Shown: positions 33,736 to 42,855, counted from the stretch's first letter. The stretch: 55,992 nucleotides of DNA from Pseudomonadales bacterium (GCA_013043705.1 JABDNS010000049.1:1-55992), one strand, 5' to 3'. A program made the numbers and translations. The notes: a model not told the origin generated them from the sequence alone.

Positions 33736-35502
33736 ATGTTGCAAAACTTACTTGGATTGTCTGTGTCGGGCCTTGCGTTGCCAGCCGACGGAGGTGATGG
33801 CGCTACGCGCGAACCGCTGCCGGGTTTAGGTTCTGGCTCAGATTCCTTCGATAACTTATTGAAAAATAATAACTCTTTTGAAGTTGCCGATCAGGGCGTG
33901 GCATCTGGCTCGCCAATTGCGGCCGACCAGCCACAAGCCGCAGTACTCGCGGGTGAGCGGCTTGCGCAGCTGCAACTGGCGCTGCAAGAGCTTGCGCAGG
34001 CACTGCAAGCGAATGGCAGGCTACTGCCGCAGTCCGGCAGCGATTTGCCACAAGCGTTGCCGCATCTGGAGGCGATTGCCGCCGAACTGGGCGAGCTTGC
34101 AGATTTGGTTACAGCGTCGCCGCCTGGTGTGTTGCCGCTGCAGCGCGTGCAGGCCTTGGTCGCCGATTTGCGCAATTTGCTGCCGGAGCTGGTTGCAGCG
34201 AATGCCGGGGCCAGCCAGGATACTGCGCTGGCCGGCTTGTTGCCGACGGCTGGACCGGGTTTGGACGCAAGCACAGGCGATGATTCACTTGCCTCCCGTG
34301 GGGTCGGTTTGCTTGCGGTCGATGTGTTAAAAAATCCTGCCTTGTCAGGCGCTGTGGTTTTGCCCGCGTTGGTGGGAACAGAGTTAATAACAGAAGGCAA
34401 GCCAACCCAAGTCAAACAGCCGCAAGTATTCCAACCACTGGGCAATGCCATTGAGCGCTTGGCCGCGGCGCTAAGTGCGCACACGCAATCTTTAAAAGGA
34501 CCTTTGCAGGCAGCTTCATCGACGGCGGCTGCGATATTGCAGCCTGGCGGTCGACCGGAAAATGCCGGGGGCAATGCTGGCGGCACTGCTGCTGCGCTTG
34601 GTATGGCTGCGCTGAAACCTGGCCTGGCCAACTTACCCGATGGGGCTGCGCTTACCGCGGCATCGACGCCCCCTGCGACGACGGCGAGCCAGGCGATTGC
34701 AAAGCAACTACCTGGCCTTGGTGTTGCGCTGCAGGCAACACCCGCTGGCTTGCGAGCACCGGGTTCGATGCCTGTTGGTACGACAAGTTTGCATGAAGCT
34801 TTTACTGTTAGCGCAAATGCTAACGGCAGCGCTGCAAACTTTGCGGCGCTATTGGCCTCCGGTGGCCCGGTAGCCGATGCCTCCTTGCTCGCGGCTTTAG
34901 CCGCTGCACAGGAAGCCGGCGCAGGGCCCGCGCCGCTTGCGGCATCAGCTTTGGGCTTTGCTATAGGTGCCTCGCAAGCCGCGCCGCCTATGCCAATGGC
35001 ATCGATCTTCAGTACGGAAGTAGCCTTACCCGTGCTGAGCAGTCACTGGGGCCAGCAGCTTACGCAGCGCCTCGGCTGGTTGGCCGGGCAGGGTATTCAT
35101 TCCGCAGAGATACAATTGAACCCGCCCGAGCTGGGGCCTATCCAGGTGCGGATCGATAGCGCTGAAAACGCAGCGCGGGTAACCATTTCTGTGCATAGCT
35201 CGGTAACACGCGAAGCGATGGAGGCTCAAATTCCGCGTCTGCGTGATTTGTTTGCCGAGCAGGGCCTGGACCTGGTTGACGTCGATGTAGGCAGTGGTGC
35301 CTTTGCCGACGACCGGCAAGCTGGTGAAATGCTGTCCGAGGATGGTGAGCAGGGCCGGCAAGAGGGGCAGGATGGTGATGAAAGCATAGTGGCCGGTGAA
35401 GAATTGGCCGCAACGGCGCGCTCGCAGCCGCCTGCACAAGCTACAGAATCGGGCGCTTTGCAGCACATCGTGTTGCATTACTCGGTAGACGCCTACGCTT
35501 AG
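33736..35502 (+). CDS. fliK: Flagellar hook-length control protein FliK
   Basis: 588 residues from ATG 33736, preceded by GGTGGGA. FliK measures hook length and switches export specificity from rod/hook to filament substrates. The N-terminal 430 residues are Ala/Gly/Leu-rich and poorly conserved, as expected for the ruler part. The conserved hook domain is C-terminal: W-G-Q-Q-L-T-Q-R-L-G-W-L, A-E-I-Q-L-N-P-P-E-L-G-P-I-Q-V-R-I, V-T-I-S-V-H-S, and the final R-L-R-D-L-F-A-E-Q-G-L. An acidic tail of about 50 residues follows. Assignment rests on the hook domain and position between fliJ and fliL. Confidence 0.93.
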   Translation: MLQNLLGLSVSGLALPADGGDGATREPLPGLGSGSDSFDNLLKNNNSFEVADQGVASGSPIAADQPQAAVLAGERLAQLQLALQELAQALQANGRLLPQSGSDLPQALPHLEAIAAELGELADLVTASPPGVLPLQRVQALVADLRNLLPELVAANAGASQDTALAGLLPTAGPGLDASTGDDSLASRGVGLLAVDVLKNPALSGAVVLPALVGTELITEGKPTQVKQPQVFQPLGNAIERLAAALSAHTQSLKGPLQAASSTAAAILQPGGRPENAGGNAGGTAAALGMAALKPGLANLPDGAALTAASTPPATTASQAIAKQLPGLGVALQATPAGLRAPGSMPVGTTSLHEAFTVSANANGSAANFAALLASGGPVADASLLAALAAAQEAGAGPAPLAASALGFAIGASQAAPPMPMASIFSTEVALPVLSSHWGQQLTQRLGWLAGQGIHSAEIQLNPPELGPIQVRIDSAENAARVTISVHSSVTREAMEAQIPRLRDLFAEQGLDLVDVDVGSGAFADDRQAGEMLSEDGEQGRQEGQDGDESIVAGEELAATARSQPPAQATESGALQHIVLHYSVDAYA

Positions 35503-35664
35503 CGAGCACAATTCCCGGCGCAGCAGCGCCTCGCCAACTTAAATCGGTAATTCTGGCCACTTTCGAGGCCACAAGCGACACGCTGTGCCGATCTCCTTTA
35601 GACTTTTACTGGCAAGTTTTGCAGCGAGGCCGCAGTGGCTTCGCTAGCCTGCGTTGGCAGTTTG

Positions 35665-35681
35665 CTGGCACAGGACTTGCT
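35665..35681 (+). promoter_or_regulatory. Sigma-54 promoter of fliL operon
   Basis: CTGGCACAGGACTTGCT matches the sigma-54 consensus (YTGGCAC-N5-TTGCW) at every key position: GG at 35667-35668, ten bases, GC at 35679-35680. Transcription would start near 35692, 27 bases before the fliL ATG at 35719; this rules out the upstream in-frame start at 35635. It probably drives fliL to fliR. Confidence 0.85.
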
Positions 35682-35718
35682 TCTCCCATTAATTGACAAA
35701 AAGCGACGGTTTATTGGC

Positions 35719-36201
35719 ATGGCAAACGAAGAGGTCGGCGAAGGCGAAGAGCAGAAGAAAAAATCACCGCTACTGCTATTCATTATCCTTGCGGTCGTGT
35801 TGGTGGCAGGTTCAATTGGCGGCACTGTTTTGATGATGAGCGGTGGCGGCGAAGAAGAGCTTGCTGAGGAAGAGCTTGAGCCGGCGGCGATTTACTATGC
35901 CATTAACCCGAAGTTCCAAACCAACTACGATGTGAACGGCCGCCCAAGGTTATTCCAATTGGCGGTTTCGCTGGTTACTCGCGAGGATGATGTAGTTGAG
36001 GCTCTGAGCACACACCTGCCCACGATCAAGAGTCGTTTGGTTATTTTATTGAGCGGGCAAAAATTCGAAACGCTGCAAACGCCGGAAGGGCGCGAGCAGT
36101 TGCGCGAACAAAGCCTGGCAGCAGTACAGGAAATTTTGAACACCGAAATCGGTAAGCCTGGTGTTGAGAGAGTTTTGTTTACTGATTTTGTTATGCAATA
36201 A
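35719..36201 (+). CDS. fliL: Flagellar basal body-associated protein FliL
   Basis: 160 residues from ATG 35719, a start supported by the sigma-54 promoter just upstream. FliL is a single-pass inner membrane protein that associates with the stator and basal body. A charged N-terminus (K-K-K before the helix) is followed by one helix (about 17-40), an acidic linker, and the periplasmic domain with Y-Y-A-I-N-P-K-F and the R-L-F-Q-L-A-V-S-L motif. The terminal V-L-F-T-D-F-V-M-Q is typical. First gene of the fliL-fliR series. Confidence 0.94.
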   Translation: MANEEVGEGEEQKKKSPLLLFIILAVVLVAGSIGGTVLMMSGGGEEELAEEELEPAAIYYAINPKFQTNYDVNGRPRLFQLAVSLVTREDDVVEALSTHLPTIKSRLVILLSGQKFETLQTPEGREQLREQSLAAVQEILNTEIGKPGVERVLFTDFVMQ

Positions 36202-36306
36202 GCTGCGATGAAAAAAGTAGCTAAGCGTTGTGCGCTTCGTTTGGCGTGACTGGATTGTTGTTTTGCACTAGTTTATTTTTCTTTCCCGCATTTAAGGTAT
36301 GGCTGC

Positions 36307-37293
36307 GTGGCTGACGAAGTATTGTCCCAGGAAGAAATCGATGCGCTGCTCAGCGGCGTCGATGAGGGTGATATCGATACCAGCGAAGATGGTTTCGACG
36401 CAGCGGGTGACTTTTCTTCTTACGACCTAACCTCTCAAGACCGAATTGTGCGCGGGCGCATGCCCACGCTGGAACTTATCAACGAGCGTTTTGCCCGCCA
36501 TTTACGCGTTAGCCTTTTCAACCTGTTGCGGCGCAGCGCTGACGTTCGGGTGGGCGGCTTGCAGGTGCACAAATTTGCTGAATACTCGCAAAGCCTGGAG
36601 ATGCCAACCAGCCTGAACACAGTGCGCATCCAGCCCTTGCGCGGCGTAAGCCTTTTTTCGTTGCAGGCACAGCTGGTATTTCGGCTGGTTGATTGTTTTT
36701 TCGGTGGCGACGGCATCAACGCAAAAGTCGAAGGTAGAGAATTTACGCCCACCGAGTTGCGCGTGGTGGAAATGTTCCTGGGCCAGGTTTTCAAAGATAT
36801 GGAAGAGGCATGGAAGCCATTGGTGGCGGTCCAGTTCGAGTCGGTGGGTGCCGAAATCAATCCCGCGATGGCGAATATTGTAAGCCCGGGTGAAGCAATT
36901 ATTGTCTCGGTGTTCCACATTGAAGTCGATGGCAATGGCGGCGACTTTCACGTAGCTATACCGTACTCGATGATTGAGCCAATAAAGGACGTTCTCGACT
37001 CCGGCATGACCGGGGAATCGACAGAGGTCGACGAACGCTGGCGCGGTGCATTGCGCCGCGACATTCTCAGGGCCAACGTCGACCTGGAATGCACAGTCGT
37101 CGAGCGAGATATGCCGCTGCGCGAAGTAATAGACCTGGAAGAGGGCGACATTATTTCGGTAGACATACCGGACGTACTGGTACTAAGGGCGAACGGTGTG
37201 CCGGTTTTTAAAACGCGCATGGGTACATCAAGGGGCAACCTGGCGCTGGAAATTATAGAGCGAACAGGTATAGACCAGATAGACAACCTGTAA
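36307..37293 (+). CDS. fliM: Flagellar motor switch protein FliM
   Basis: 328 residues from a GTG at 36307; AAGG lies about nine bases upstream, and the ATG at 36299 is in another frame. FliM forms the middle of the C-ring and binds CheY-P through its N-terminus. The CheY-binding peptide is present (L-S-Q-E-E-I-D-A-L-L). The middle domain shows the F-A-R-H-L-R-V-S-L-F-N-L-L-R-R segment and F-F-G-G-D-G, and the C-terminus has L-E-E-G-D-I-I-S-V-D-I-P and V-F-K-T-R-M-G, as in FliN. A gap of about 100 bases separates it from fliL. Confidence 0.97.
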   Translation: MADEVLSQEEIDALLSGVDEGDIDTSEDGFDAAGDFSSYDLTSQDRIVRGRMPTLELINERFARHLRVSLFNLLRRSADVRVGGLQVHKFAEYSQSLEMPTSLNTVRIQPLRGVSLFSLQAQLVFRLVDCFFGGDGINAKVEGREFTPTELRVVEMFLGQVFKDMEEAWKPLVAVQFESVGAEINPAMANIVSPGEAIIVSVFHIEVDGNGGDFHVAIPYSMIEPIKDVLDSGMTGESTEVDERWRGALRRDILRANVDLECTVVERDMPLREVIDLEEGDIISVDIPDVLVLRANGVPVFKTRMGTSRGNLALEIIERTGIDQIDNL

Positions 37294-37326
37294 TGCTTAA
37301 CCGAAACACGGGAGCGGGGCAATAAA

Positions 37327-37680
37327 ATGAGTGAAGAACAGGCACAAGACGGCGCGGCAGACGCGCAGGCTGCTGCGCTCGACGAACTCTCCTCCACAGC
37401 GGCGAGCGGGTCTGAATCCAACCCGGATCTTGAGGTTGTATTGGATATCCCGGTAAAGATCGCGATGGAGGTGGGTGCGACCCAGATTTCAATTCGCAAC
37501 TTGCTGCAACTTAACCAGGGCTCGGTTATTGAGCTGGACAGGCTTGCCGGTGAGCCACTCGACGTCACGGTTAACGGCACCTTGATTGCGCATGGTGAAG
37601 TGGTGGTGGTAAACGAAAAATTTGGCATTCGCGTAACCGATGTCATCAGCCCTTCAGAGCGCATAAAAAGGCTGAAATGA
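37327..37680 (+). CDS. fliN: Flagellar motor switch protein FliN
   Basis: 117 residues. FliN is the C-ring base and helps dock the export apparatus. The C-terminal SpoA domain is clear: L-D-I-P-V-K-I-A-M-E-V-G, I-R-N-L-L-Q-L-N-Q-G-S-V-I-E-L-D-R, and V-N-G-T-L-I-A-H-G-E-V-V-V-V-N-E-K-F-G-I-R-V-T. The first 40 residues are an acidic, Ala-rich tail. The stop overlaps the fliO start (ATGA). Confidence 0.97.
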   Translation: MSEEQAQDGAADAQAAALDELSSTAASGSESNPDLEVVLDIPVKIAMEVGATQISIRNLLQLNQGSVIELDRLAGEPLDVTVNGTLIAHGEVVVVNEKFGIRVTDVISPSERIKRLK

Positions 37681-38093
37681 AAACCGGTTTAGGGCGCCGC
37701 CGTGCACCGCTTGCACTACTAGCTTTCAGCGCTAGCCCTTTTGCGCTGGCGGCAGACGAAAAGGTGGGTTTGATTACCGCTAGTACAGTCCTGCAATTAA
37801 TTTTAAGCCTGGCTTTGATCGTAGCGCTGATTTTTGCGCTCGGCTGGTATGCGCGTCGTATACAGGGCTTTAGTGGCGGTAAGCAGGGTGACTTACAAGT
37901 GCTGGCAGCAACGCCAGTAGGTGCGAAGGAGCGCGTGGTGCTGCTTAGGGTAGGCGAAGATAAAATATTGCTGGGGGTGGCACCCGGCAGTGTGCGCATG
38001 CTTGGGCGTTTTCCACTGCGTGCAGGAGATTTGGCAGCGGAAAAAAAATTTTCCGAGTTGCTGAATAGCGCCGACCAACAGCATGCGGGTTAA
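37677..38093 (+). CDS. fliO: Flagellar biosynthetic protein FliO
   Basis: 138 residues. FliO is a small membrane protein that helps assemble the FliP ring. An N-terminal signal-like segment (about 10-22) precedes the main helix ([20 protein letters not shown]), followed by the cytoplasmic domain with [22 protein letters not shown]. The G-x-K-E-R-V-V-L motif and position fix the assignment. It overlaps fliN by four bases and fliP by 11. Confidence 0.93.
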   Translation: MKTGLGRRRAPLALLAFSASPFALAADEKVGLITASTVLQLILSLALIVALIFALGWYARRIQGFSGGKQGDLQVLAATPVGAKERVVLLRVGEDKILLGVAPGSVRMLGRFPLRAGDLAAEKKFSELLNSADQQHAG

Positions 38094-38940
38094 CTTGTTC
38101 CACCGTGTGGGCAATTCGCGCAGGTCACAACCGGCCCTGTTGTGTTTGGCTGTGCTCGCGGTTTGTCTCTTACTTATTGCCGCGCCGGGCTTTGCCCAGC
38201 AGCCGGATGAAACTGCGGCCGCCGGGCTAGAGCAGGGCGCGCTGCCCACGCTGGCCTCTGGCCCCGGGTTTCCTGTGCTGAGCACATCGCCGCGCGGTGA
38301 CGGTGGCCAGGATTACAGCGTAACTATCCAGTTGCTTGCGTTGATGACGGCGCTCACGCTGTTGCCGTCATTTTTACTGATGTTAACTTCTTTTACGCGC
38401 ATCATTATTGTCTTTGCAATATTGCGGCAAGCGCTGGGTTTGCAGCAAACACCCTCCAACCAAATTTTGCTTGGCCTGGCCCTGTTTCTAACGCTATTTA
38501 TCATGCGCCCTGTGTTTGAAATTGTTTACGCCGACGCTCTGCAGCCGTATATGCAAGAGCAGATAACTTCGTCAGAGGCAGTGCAAGCAGCCGCTAGCCC
38601 GGTGCATGAATTTATGCGAGCGCAAACGCGCGAGAGCGATATCGAGCTATTTACAAGAATTAGTAAATCGCCCGCTGTCAGCGACCCTGCAGATATTTCT
38701 TTTTTTGTGCTTGCGCCAGCATTTATTACCAGTGAGCTCAAAACCGCGTTTCAAATAGGTTTTCTGCTTTTTGTACCCTTTCTGGTTATCGATTTGGTGG
38801 TTGCCAGTGTATTGATGGCAATGGGTATGGTTATGTTGTCACCTATTATTATTTCGCTGCCTTTTAAAATAATGCTTTTTGTGTTGGTCGATGGCTGGGC
38901 CATGGTTATCGGCAGTCTGGCGGCGAGTTATGGCATTTAG
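38083..38940 (+). CDS. fliP: Flagellar biosynthetic protein FliP
   Basis: 285 residues. FliP forms the core of the flagellar export gate with FliQ and FliR. A cleavable signal peptide (about 19-38, G-F-A-Q) is followed by the family signatures [19 protein letters not shown] and [12 protein letters not shown]. Further on come [23 protein letters not shown] and the terminal L-P-F-K-I-M-L-F. Its start lies inside fliO, which suggests coupled translation. Confidence 0.97.
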   Translation: MRVNLFHRVGNSRRSQPALLCLAVLAVCLLLIAAPGFAQQPDETAAAGLEQGALPTLASGPGFPVLSTSPRGDGGQDYSVTIQLLALMTALTLLPSFLLMLTSFTRIIIVFAILRQALGLQQTPSNQILLGLALFLTLFIMRPVFEIVYADALQPYMQEQITSSEAVQAAASPVHEFMRAQTRESDIELFTRISKSPAVSDPADISFFVLAPAFITSELKTAFQIGFLLFVPFLVIDLVVASVLMAMGMVMLSPIIISLPFKIMLFVLVDGWAMVIGSLAASYGI

Positions 38941-38973
38941 CGACATGCCGTATCGAGCGCAGGAGGGCTTGCG

Positions 38974-39243
38974 ATGAGCCCGGAGATGCTGGCGGAAATA
39001 TTTGGCCGCGCGCTGTTTTTGGTGGTTATTCTGGTTGCCGCAATTATTTTACCGAGCTTGTTGGTTGGGTTGCTGGTTAGTGTGTTCCAGGCCGCAACAC
39101 AAATTAACGAGCAAACCCTGAGTTTTTTGCCAAGGCTATTAGCCACGCTAATTACCGTATTGCTGTTAGGCCCGTGGATATTGCAGGAATTGCTCGATAT
39201 GTCGCGTTATGTCTTCGAAGCTGCATCCATGGTTACGCAGTAG
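38974..39243 (+). CDS. fliQ: Flagellar biosynthetic protein FliQ
   Basis: 89 residues with two membrane helices, the normal length. AGGAGG lies just upstream of the ATG. Signature residues include the first helix (L-F-L-V-V-I-L-V-A-A-I-I-L-P-S-L-L-V-G-L) and V-S-V-F-Q-A-A-T-Q-I-N-E-Q-T-L-S-F-L-P. FliQ wraps the outside of the FliP/FliR gate. It lies between fliP and fliR as in most flagellar operons. Confidence 0.97.
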   Translation: MSPEMLAEIFGRALFLVVILVAAIILPSLLVGLLVSVFQAATQINEQTLSFLPRLLATLITVLLLGPWILQELLDMSRYVFEAASMVTQ

Positions 39244-39265
39244 CAAGTTCGGTGCAAGTAAATCA

Positions 39266-40039
39266 ATGAATATTGACCCGAACCAGATTGTAATGTGGAT
39301 CGGCGTTTATTTTCTTCCCTTCGTAAGAATCGGCGCCTTTTTTGCCACCGTTCCAGTGGCGGGAAACCAGCTGGTCCCGTTGCGCATACGCCTGTTACTC
39401 GCGCTTGCTACCACCGCGCTTCTGGTGCCGTCGCTACCCGGCGCTGCACCTGCCGCATCGCTGTCCGCCGAAACTTTTTTATCGCTTGCCCAGCAGTTAA
39501 CCATTGGTATCGCGCTGGGATTTTTCGTACAAATGTTTTTTCATATCTTTGTGCTAGCAGGGCAGATGATTGCTATGCAAATGGGCCTGGGTTTCGCATC
39601 GATGGTTGACCCTACCAATGGTGTATCGGTAGCGGTGGTAAGCCAGTTTTATGTAATTTTTGTGACGCTGCTATTCCTGGCGTTTAACGGGCACCTGGTA
39701 GTGTTCGAAGTTTTGGCGCAGAGTTTTGTATTCATACCGATTGGCGGTTCAGGGCTGTCTGGGGAGGCGATGTATGGTCTGGCCATTGCTGGCAGTTGGA
39801 TGTTTGCCTCGGCGCTATTGCTGGCGCTACCTGCGGTAACCGCAATCCTGATTGTGAACTTTGCATTTGGCGTAATGACCAGGGCGGCGCCACAGCTGAA
39901 TATATTTTCCCTGGGTTTTCCTTTCACGTTGATATTCGGTATCTTTATTCTTTGGGTGGCGCTGGGCGGTTTTATGCCGCAGTACCAGGATCTTAGCGCC
40001 GAAACTTTTCGTATGCTGCGCGCAATGATCGGCACGTAA
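39266..40039 (+). CDS. fliR: Flagellar biosynthetic protein FliR
   Basis: 257 residues from ATG 39266 (N-I-D-P-N-Q-I-V-M-W). FliR is the third core subunit of the export gate and has six membrane helices in this protein. Seen: F-L-P-F-V-R-I-G-A-F, R-L-L-L-A-L-A-T-T-A, the long central Q-L-T-I-G-I-A-L-G-F-F-V-Q-M-F segment, M-Q-M-G-L-G-F-A, and R-A-A-P-Q-L-N-I-F-S-L-G-F-P, a hallmark of the family. It is the last flagellar gene here; flhB, which often follows fliR, is absent. Confidence 0.96.
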   Translation: MNIDPNQIVMWIGVYFLPFVRIGAFFATVPVAGNQLVPLRIRLLLALATTALLVPSLPGAAPAASLSAETFLSLAQQLTIGIALGFFVQMFFHIFVLAGQMIAMQMGLGFASMVDPTNGVSVAVVSQFYVIFVTLLFLAFNGHLVVFEVLAQSFVFIPIGGSGLSGEAMYGLAIAGSWMFASALLLALPAVTAILIVNFAFGVMTRAAPQLNIFSLGFPFTLIFGIFILWVALGGFMPQYQDLSAETFRMLRAMIGT

Positions 40040-40050
40040 TTTTATTTACA

Positions 40051-40950
40051 ATGATAAAAATTCGCGATCTTGAATACCTTCTGGCAATAGCCGAGCATAA
40101 ACATTTTGGCCGGGCGGCGCAGGCTTGTCACGTGAGCCAACCCACGCTGAGCGGCCAAATTATCAAGCTGGAAGAGCAGCTTGGCTTGCAGTTGCTGGAG
40201 CGCCATCGGCGAGGCATCTTGTTGACCCCGGCCGGCGAGACGCTGGTAGCGGATGCACAAAAGGTCCTGGCTGCGGCGGGCGCGTTTGAGCATCATGCAG
40301 CGGCGTTAAAAGACCCGCTGTCTGGTGCTCGACATATTGGTTTAATACCCACGCTCGCGCCGTACTTACTGCCGCACATTATGCGCCCGCTGGTTGCGGC
40401 GCTACCCAAAATCGATTTCTTTCTTTACGAAAAGCGTACAGCGGAATTGCTCGATGGCCTGGATGCCGGTTCGCTGGATATGTTGGTGCTGCCGTGGCTA
40501 GATGAGATGAGTGGCTTTGAGCGATACGATTTATTCGATGAAGAACTGCTGCTGGCGGTGCACCGGGATTCGGATACGGCAAAGCAAGCAAGCGTTTCGC
40601 TAGCCAGCCTGCGCGGCCAGGCGGTGCTGAATCTCGAAGATGGACACTGCCTGCGCGACCAGGCGCTGGATTTTTGCTCGCAGGCGGGCGGCAAAGACGA
40701 TGAGCGCTTTCAGGCTACGAGCCTGGAAACGCTAAGGCATATGGTTGCATCGAACATGGGTATAACGCTGCTACCCAAACTTGCAACGATGCATAGCATC
40801 GCCGCAGATACGCTGGCCTATATTCCTTTTAGCGAACCGGTACCGCATCGTGAAATTGTATTGTTAACAAGGCCAAACTATACGCGGGTCGAATCGGTAG
40901 AAAAAATGGTTGGCGTTATAAAAAAGGCAATGCAGCGCGTTTTGCCTTAG
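40051..40950 (+). CDS. oxyR: Hydrogen peroxide-sensing LysR-type regulator OxyR
   Basis: 299 residues. A LysR winged helix is at the N-terminus (F-G-R-A-A-Q-A-C-H-V-S-Q-P-T-L-S). The effector domain carries the redox pair C200 in E-D-G-H-C-L-R-D-Q and C209 in A-L-D-F-C-S, corresponding to C199 and C208 of E. coli OxyR, so peroxide sensing by disulfide formation is expected. The S-L-E-T-L-R-H-M-V-A and G-I-T-L-L-P motifs also match. Regulated genes such as katA, ahpC or dps are not in this window. It starts 11 bases after fliR and its stop overlaps that of the convergent phosphatase gene. Confidence 0.95.
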   Translation: MIKIRDLEYLLAIAEHKHFGRAAQACHVSQPTLSGQIIKLEEQLGLQLLERHRRGILLTPAGETLVADAQKVLAAAGAFEHHAAALKDPLSGARHIGLIPTLAPYLLPHIMRPLVAALPKIDFFLYEKRTAELLDGLDAGSLDMLVLPWLDEMSGFERYDLFDEELLLAVHRDSDTAKQASVSLASLRGQAVLNLEDGHCLRDQALDFCSQAGGKDDERFQATSLETLRHMVASNMGITLLPKLATMHSIAADTLAYIPFSEPVPHREIVLLTRPNYTRVESVEKMVGVIKKAMQRVLP

Positions 40951-41735
40951 CTCAGGAATTTGGATTGCAGTTCTTCGCGCATGTCGGCATCCACGCCTAG
41001 CGCGTCAGCCAAAAACGCATCGGTACTACCAAAGTGTGCATCAATAGCATCAAATGCAGCGCCCAGATAGTCTGCGCGGGTATCCAGCATTGGCAGCATG
41101 CGCTCGCTGTAAAGTGAGGCCCAGTCAACGTCGGGCATGCGCGCTTGAAATCGCTTGAGCTCGGTTTCAGGGTGGTAGTACTCGCGGGTTAACAGATAGT
41201 CCTCCATCACCCGGTCTCGCTCTACGTCCAGGCAGCTCAATAACACCGCAGCGGCAAAGCCAGTGCGATCTTTCCCGGCCGAACAATGAAACAGCATCGA
41301 CTCGTCGTCTTGCAGCGCCAACGCTATCTCCAGCACGCGCTGGAACGGCTCTCGATGCTCTAGCACAAACGCGCGGTTAATTCCTACCATAACGTCGGCC
41401 ATGCTATCTGCGCTGTGCTTATCCTGGGTAAGCAGCTCGGTGACAAAACCCGTGTGGCTCCCCACGCCTACCGGCAGCTCTATAATACTAATATCCAGGT
41501 CGGTAGGCGCTATAGTTGGCTCTCGTTTTTTTTCGTCATCCCTTCGAAAATCACAAATCACGCGCAACTTCATTGCACCAAGCTTTTCCCAGTCCTGTTG
41601 GTCCAGATAAGCCAGTGTTCCCGATCGAAACATACGCCCTGTCGCTACGGCTTTGCCATGGCGGTTGGTGTAGCCGCCAAGGTCGCGTAAATTCGGCGTG
41701 CCGTTAAGCGGGATATGCCTATTTTTGAGCGTCAT
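40947..41735 (-). CDS. Tyrosine/serine protein phosphatase (Y_phosphatase3 type)
   Basis: 262 residues. The start N-R-H-I-P-L-N-G-T-P-N-L-R-D-L-G-G-Y is the family hallmark, and the P-loop is F-H-C151-S-A-G-K-D-R-T-G-F, with catalytic cysteine and arginine both present. A later E-Y-Y-H-P-E segment and a helical C-terminus fit PF13350-type enzymes. These phosphatases act on phosphotyrosine or, in some members, phosphoinositides; the substrate is unknown. There is no signal peptide. It is convergent with oxyR and the stop codons overlap. Confidence 0.92.
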   Translation of the reverse strand: MTLKNRHIPLNGTPNLRDLGGYTNRHGKAVATGRMFRSGTLAYLDQQDWEKLGAMKLRVICDFRRDDEKKREPTIAPTDLDISIIELPVGVGSHTGFVTELLTQDKHSADSMADVMVGINRAFVLEHREPFQRVLEIALALQDDESMLFHCSAGKDRTGFAAAVLLSCLDVERDRVMEDYLLTREYYHPETELKRFQARMPDVDWASLYSERMLPMLDTRADYLGAAFDAIDAHFGSTDAFLADALGVDADMREELQSKFLS

Positions 41736-41946
41736 AGTAATAATAGTGTCAACAATCGGTGCGGCGTGCTGATAGTAAGAATAGGCGCCATTATACGCGT
41801 AAGTGCTGTCTAATCGCAGCGTTAGTTATCTTGGCACTACAGCCGGTATTCTCGCTTATACCAGCGTCGTAGAGTCGCGTTATAATATCAATTGAGGTTT
41901 TGGCTGCCCCTTTTGCTGGCGGCCGCGCAAGCGGGAGGGTTGCAAT

Positions 41947-42453
41947 ATGTTCCCTACACAGCATCCATTTAAATTTGCCGCAAGCGCCATCGCGATTTTG
42001 TGTTTCGGGCTCGTGGTTAGCGCGCTATTTTCAAGCCGCGTGGCTGCGGAGGGCGGTAGGGCCGGTGCAGACACCGACATTAACCAGCGTGGCTGGCTGG
42101 AATTCTGGAGCGAGTCCATGAATAAGCGCTATCCCCGGCACGACGAAAACTTTATTGCCGGTAAGCAAATTTACCTGGGGCAAAGCGGCGATGCCAGAAT
42201 CAGGTTTTGTCTGGCCGCAGATGAGCAGGCGCCAAGGATTCCTTTATCGCGTAAATCACTGCGACCCTACCGCAGTATGCCGGTCACCGCATTTGTAAAA
42301 GTGCTCTATGATTGTGATGATGCTAAAACGCATGCGCTGCAGAAACTGTCGCCCGAAGAAGCGGGTTTGGTGGTCTATTATTTGAACCGTCAGTACAAAC
42401 TTCGCCTGAAACAACCGGGCCGGGGTGGCGGTGATCGCTCGCGCAGAAGGTAG
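41947..42453 (+). CDS. Unknown exported protein with signal anchor
   Basis: 168 residues. A hydrophobic segment (about residues 10-33, ending V-A-A-E) is a signal peptide or anchor, so the rest is probably periplasmic. Two or three cysteines (F-C-L-A-A-D and Y-D-C-D-D) could form a disulfide, and the C-terminus is strongly basic (G-G-G-D-R-S-R-R-R). A perfect TATAAT stands at 41881-41886, but its -35 is weak; GGGAGGG at 41933-41939 is a strong ribosome-binding site. The family is not recognised. The DUF2288 gene follows after nine bases, so they may form a unit. Confidence 0.7.
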   Translation: MFPTQHPFKFAASAIAILCFGLVVSALFSSRVAAEGGRAGADTDINQRGWLEFWSESMNKRYPRHDENFIAGKQIYLGQSGDARIRFCLAADEQAPRIPLSRKSLRPYRSMPVTAFVKVLYDCDDAKTHALQKLSPEEAGLVVYYLNRQYKLRLKQPGRGGGDRSRRR

Positions 42454-42462
42454 CCTTACAGC

Positions 42463-42771
42463 GTGAGCGATCAATCAATTCCGAATGGTGCTGCAGCGGC
42501 CTTGCTCGGTGAAACTTCCAGAATAAAATGGAGCGAATTGGCCAGGTTTTTTGCTGCAGGTAAAACGCTCAGGCTTGCGCCCGAGCTGGATTTGGTGGCA
42601 ACTGCTGCGGCGCTGGCAGAAGATAACAAGGCCGTCGTTGCCAGTTTGCTAGAAGCCGGTAACTTGGCACCAGTTAGCGATCATGAAGCGAGCGCGTGGA
42701 TTAAAGATGACGCGCTGGTTTGGGCGGTAGTGGTAGCGCCCTGGGTGTTGGTGCAAATGCGCGATGCGTAG
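42463..42771 (+). CDS. DUF2288 family protein
   Basis: 102 residues, soluble. The pattern L-L-G-E-T-S-R-I-K-W-S-E-L-A-R-F-F-A-A-G, then L-D-L-V-A-T-A, and the terminal W-A-V-V-V-A-P-W-V-L-V-Q-M matches DUF2288 closely, including the P-W-V-L-V-Q ending. The function of this family is unknown. The ATG-to-stop frame is tight behind the exported protein gene. Confidence 0.85.
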   Translation: MSDQSIPNGAAAALLGETSRIKWSELARFFAAGKTLRLAPELDLVATAAALAEDNKAVVASLLEAGNLAPVSDHEASAWIKDDALVWAVVVAPWVLVQMRDA

Positions 42772-42855
42772 ACAAGCATCAGCGCCTAAATGAAGTACAA
42801 CTAGTCTAGCGCTAAGACGCAAACATTTATCTAAATTATTTCTTTGGAGCTTGCT

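Noticed and set aside
36250..36275. Sigma-54-like TGGATTGTTGTTTTGCA before fliM
   Set aside because: Eleven bases lie between GG and GC, one more than allowed.
41831..41845. TTGGCAC upstream of the exported-protein gene as a sigma-54 site
   Set aside because: The -12 element reads GG, not GC, at the required position.
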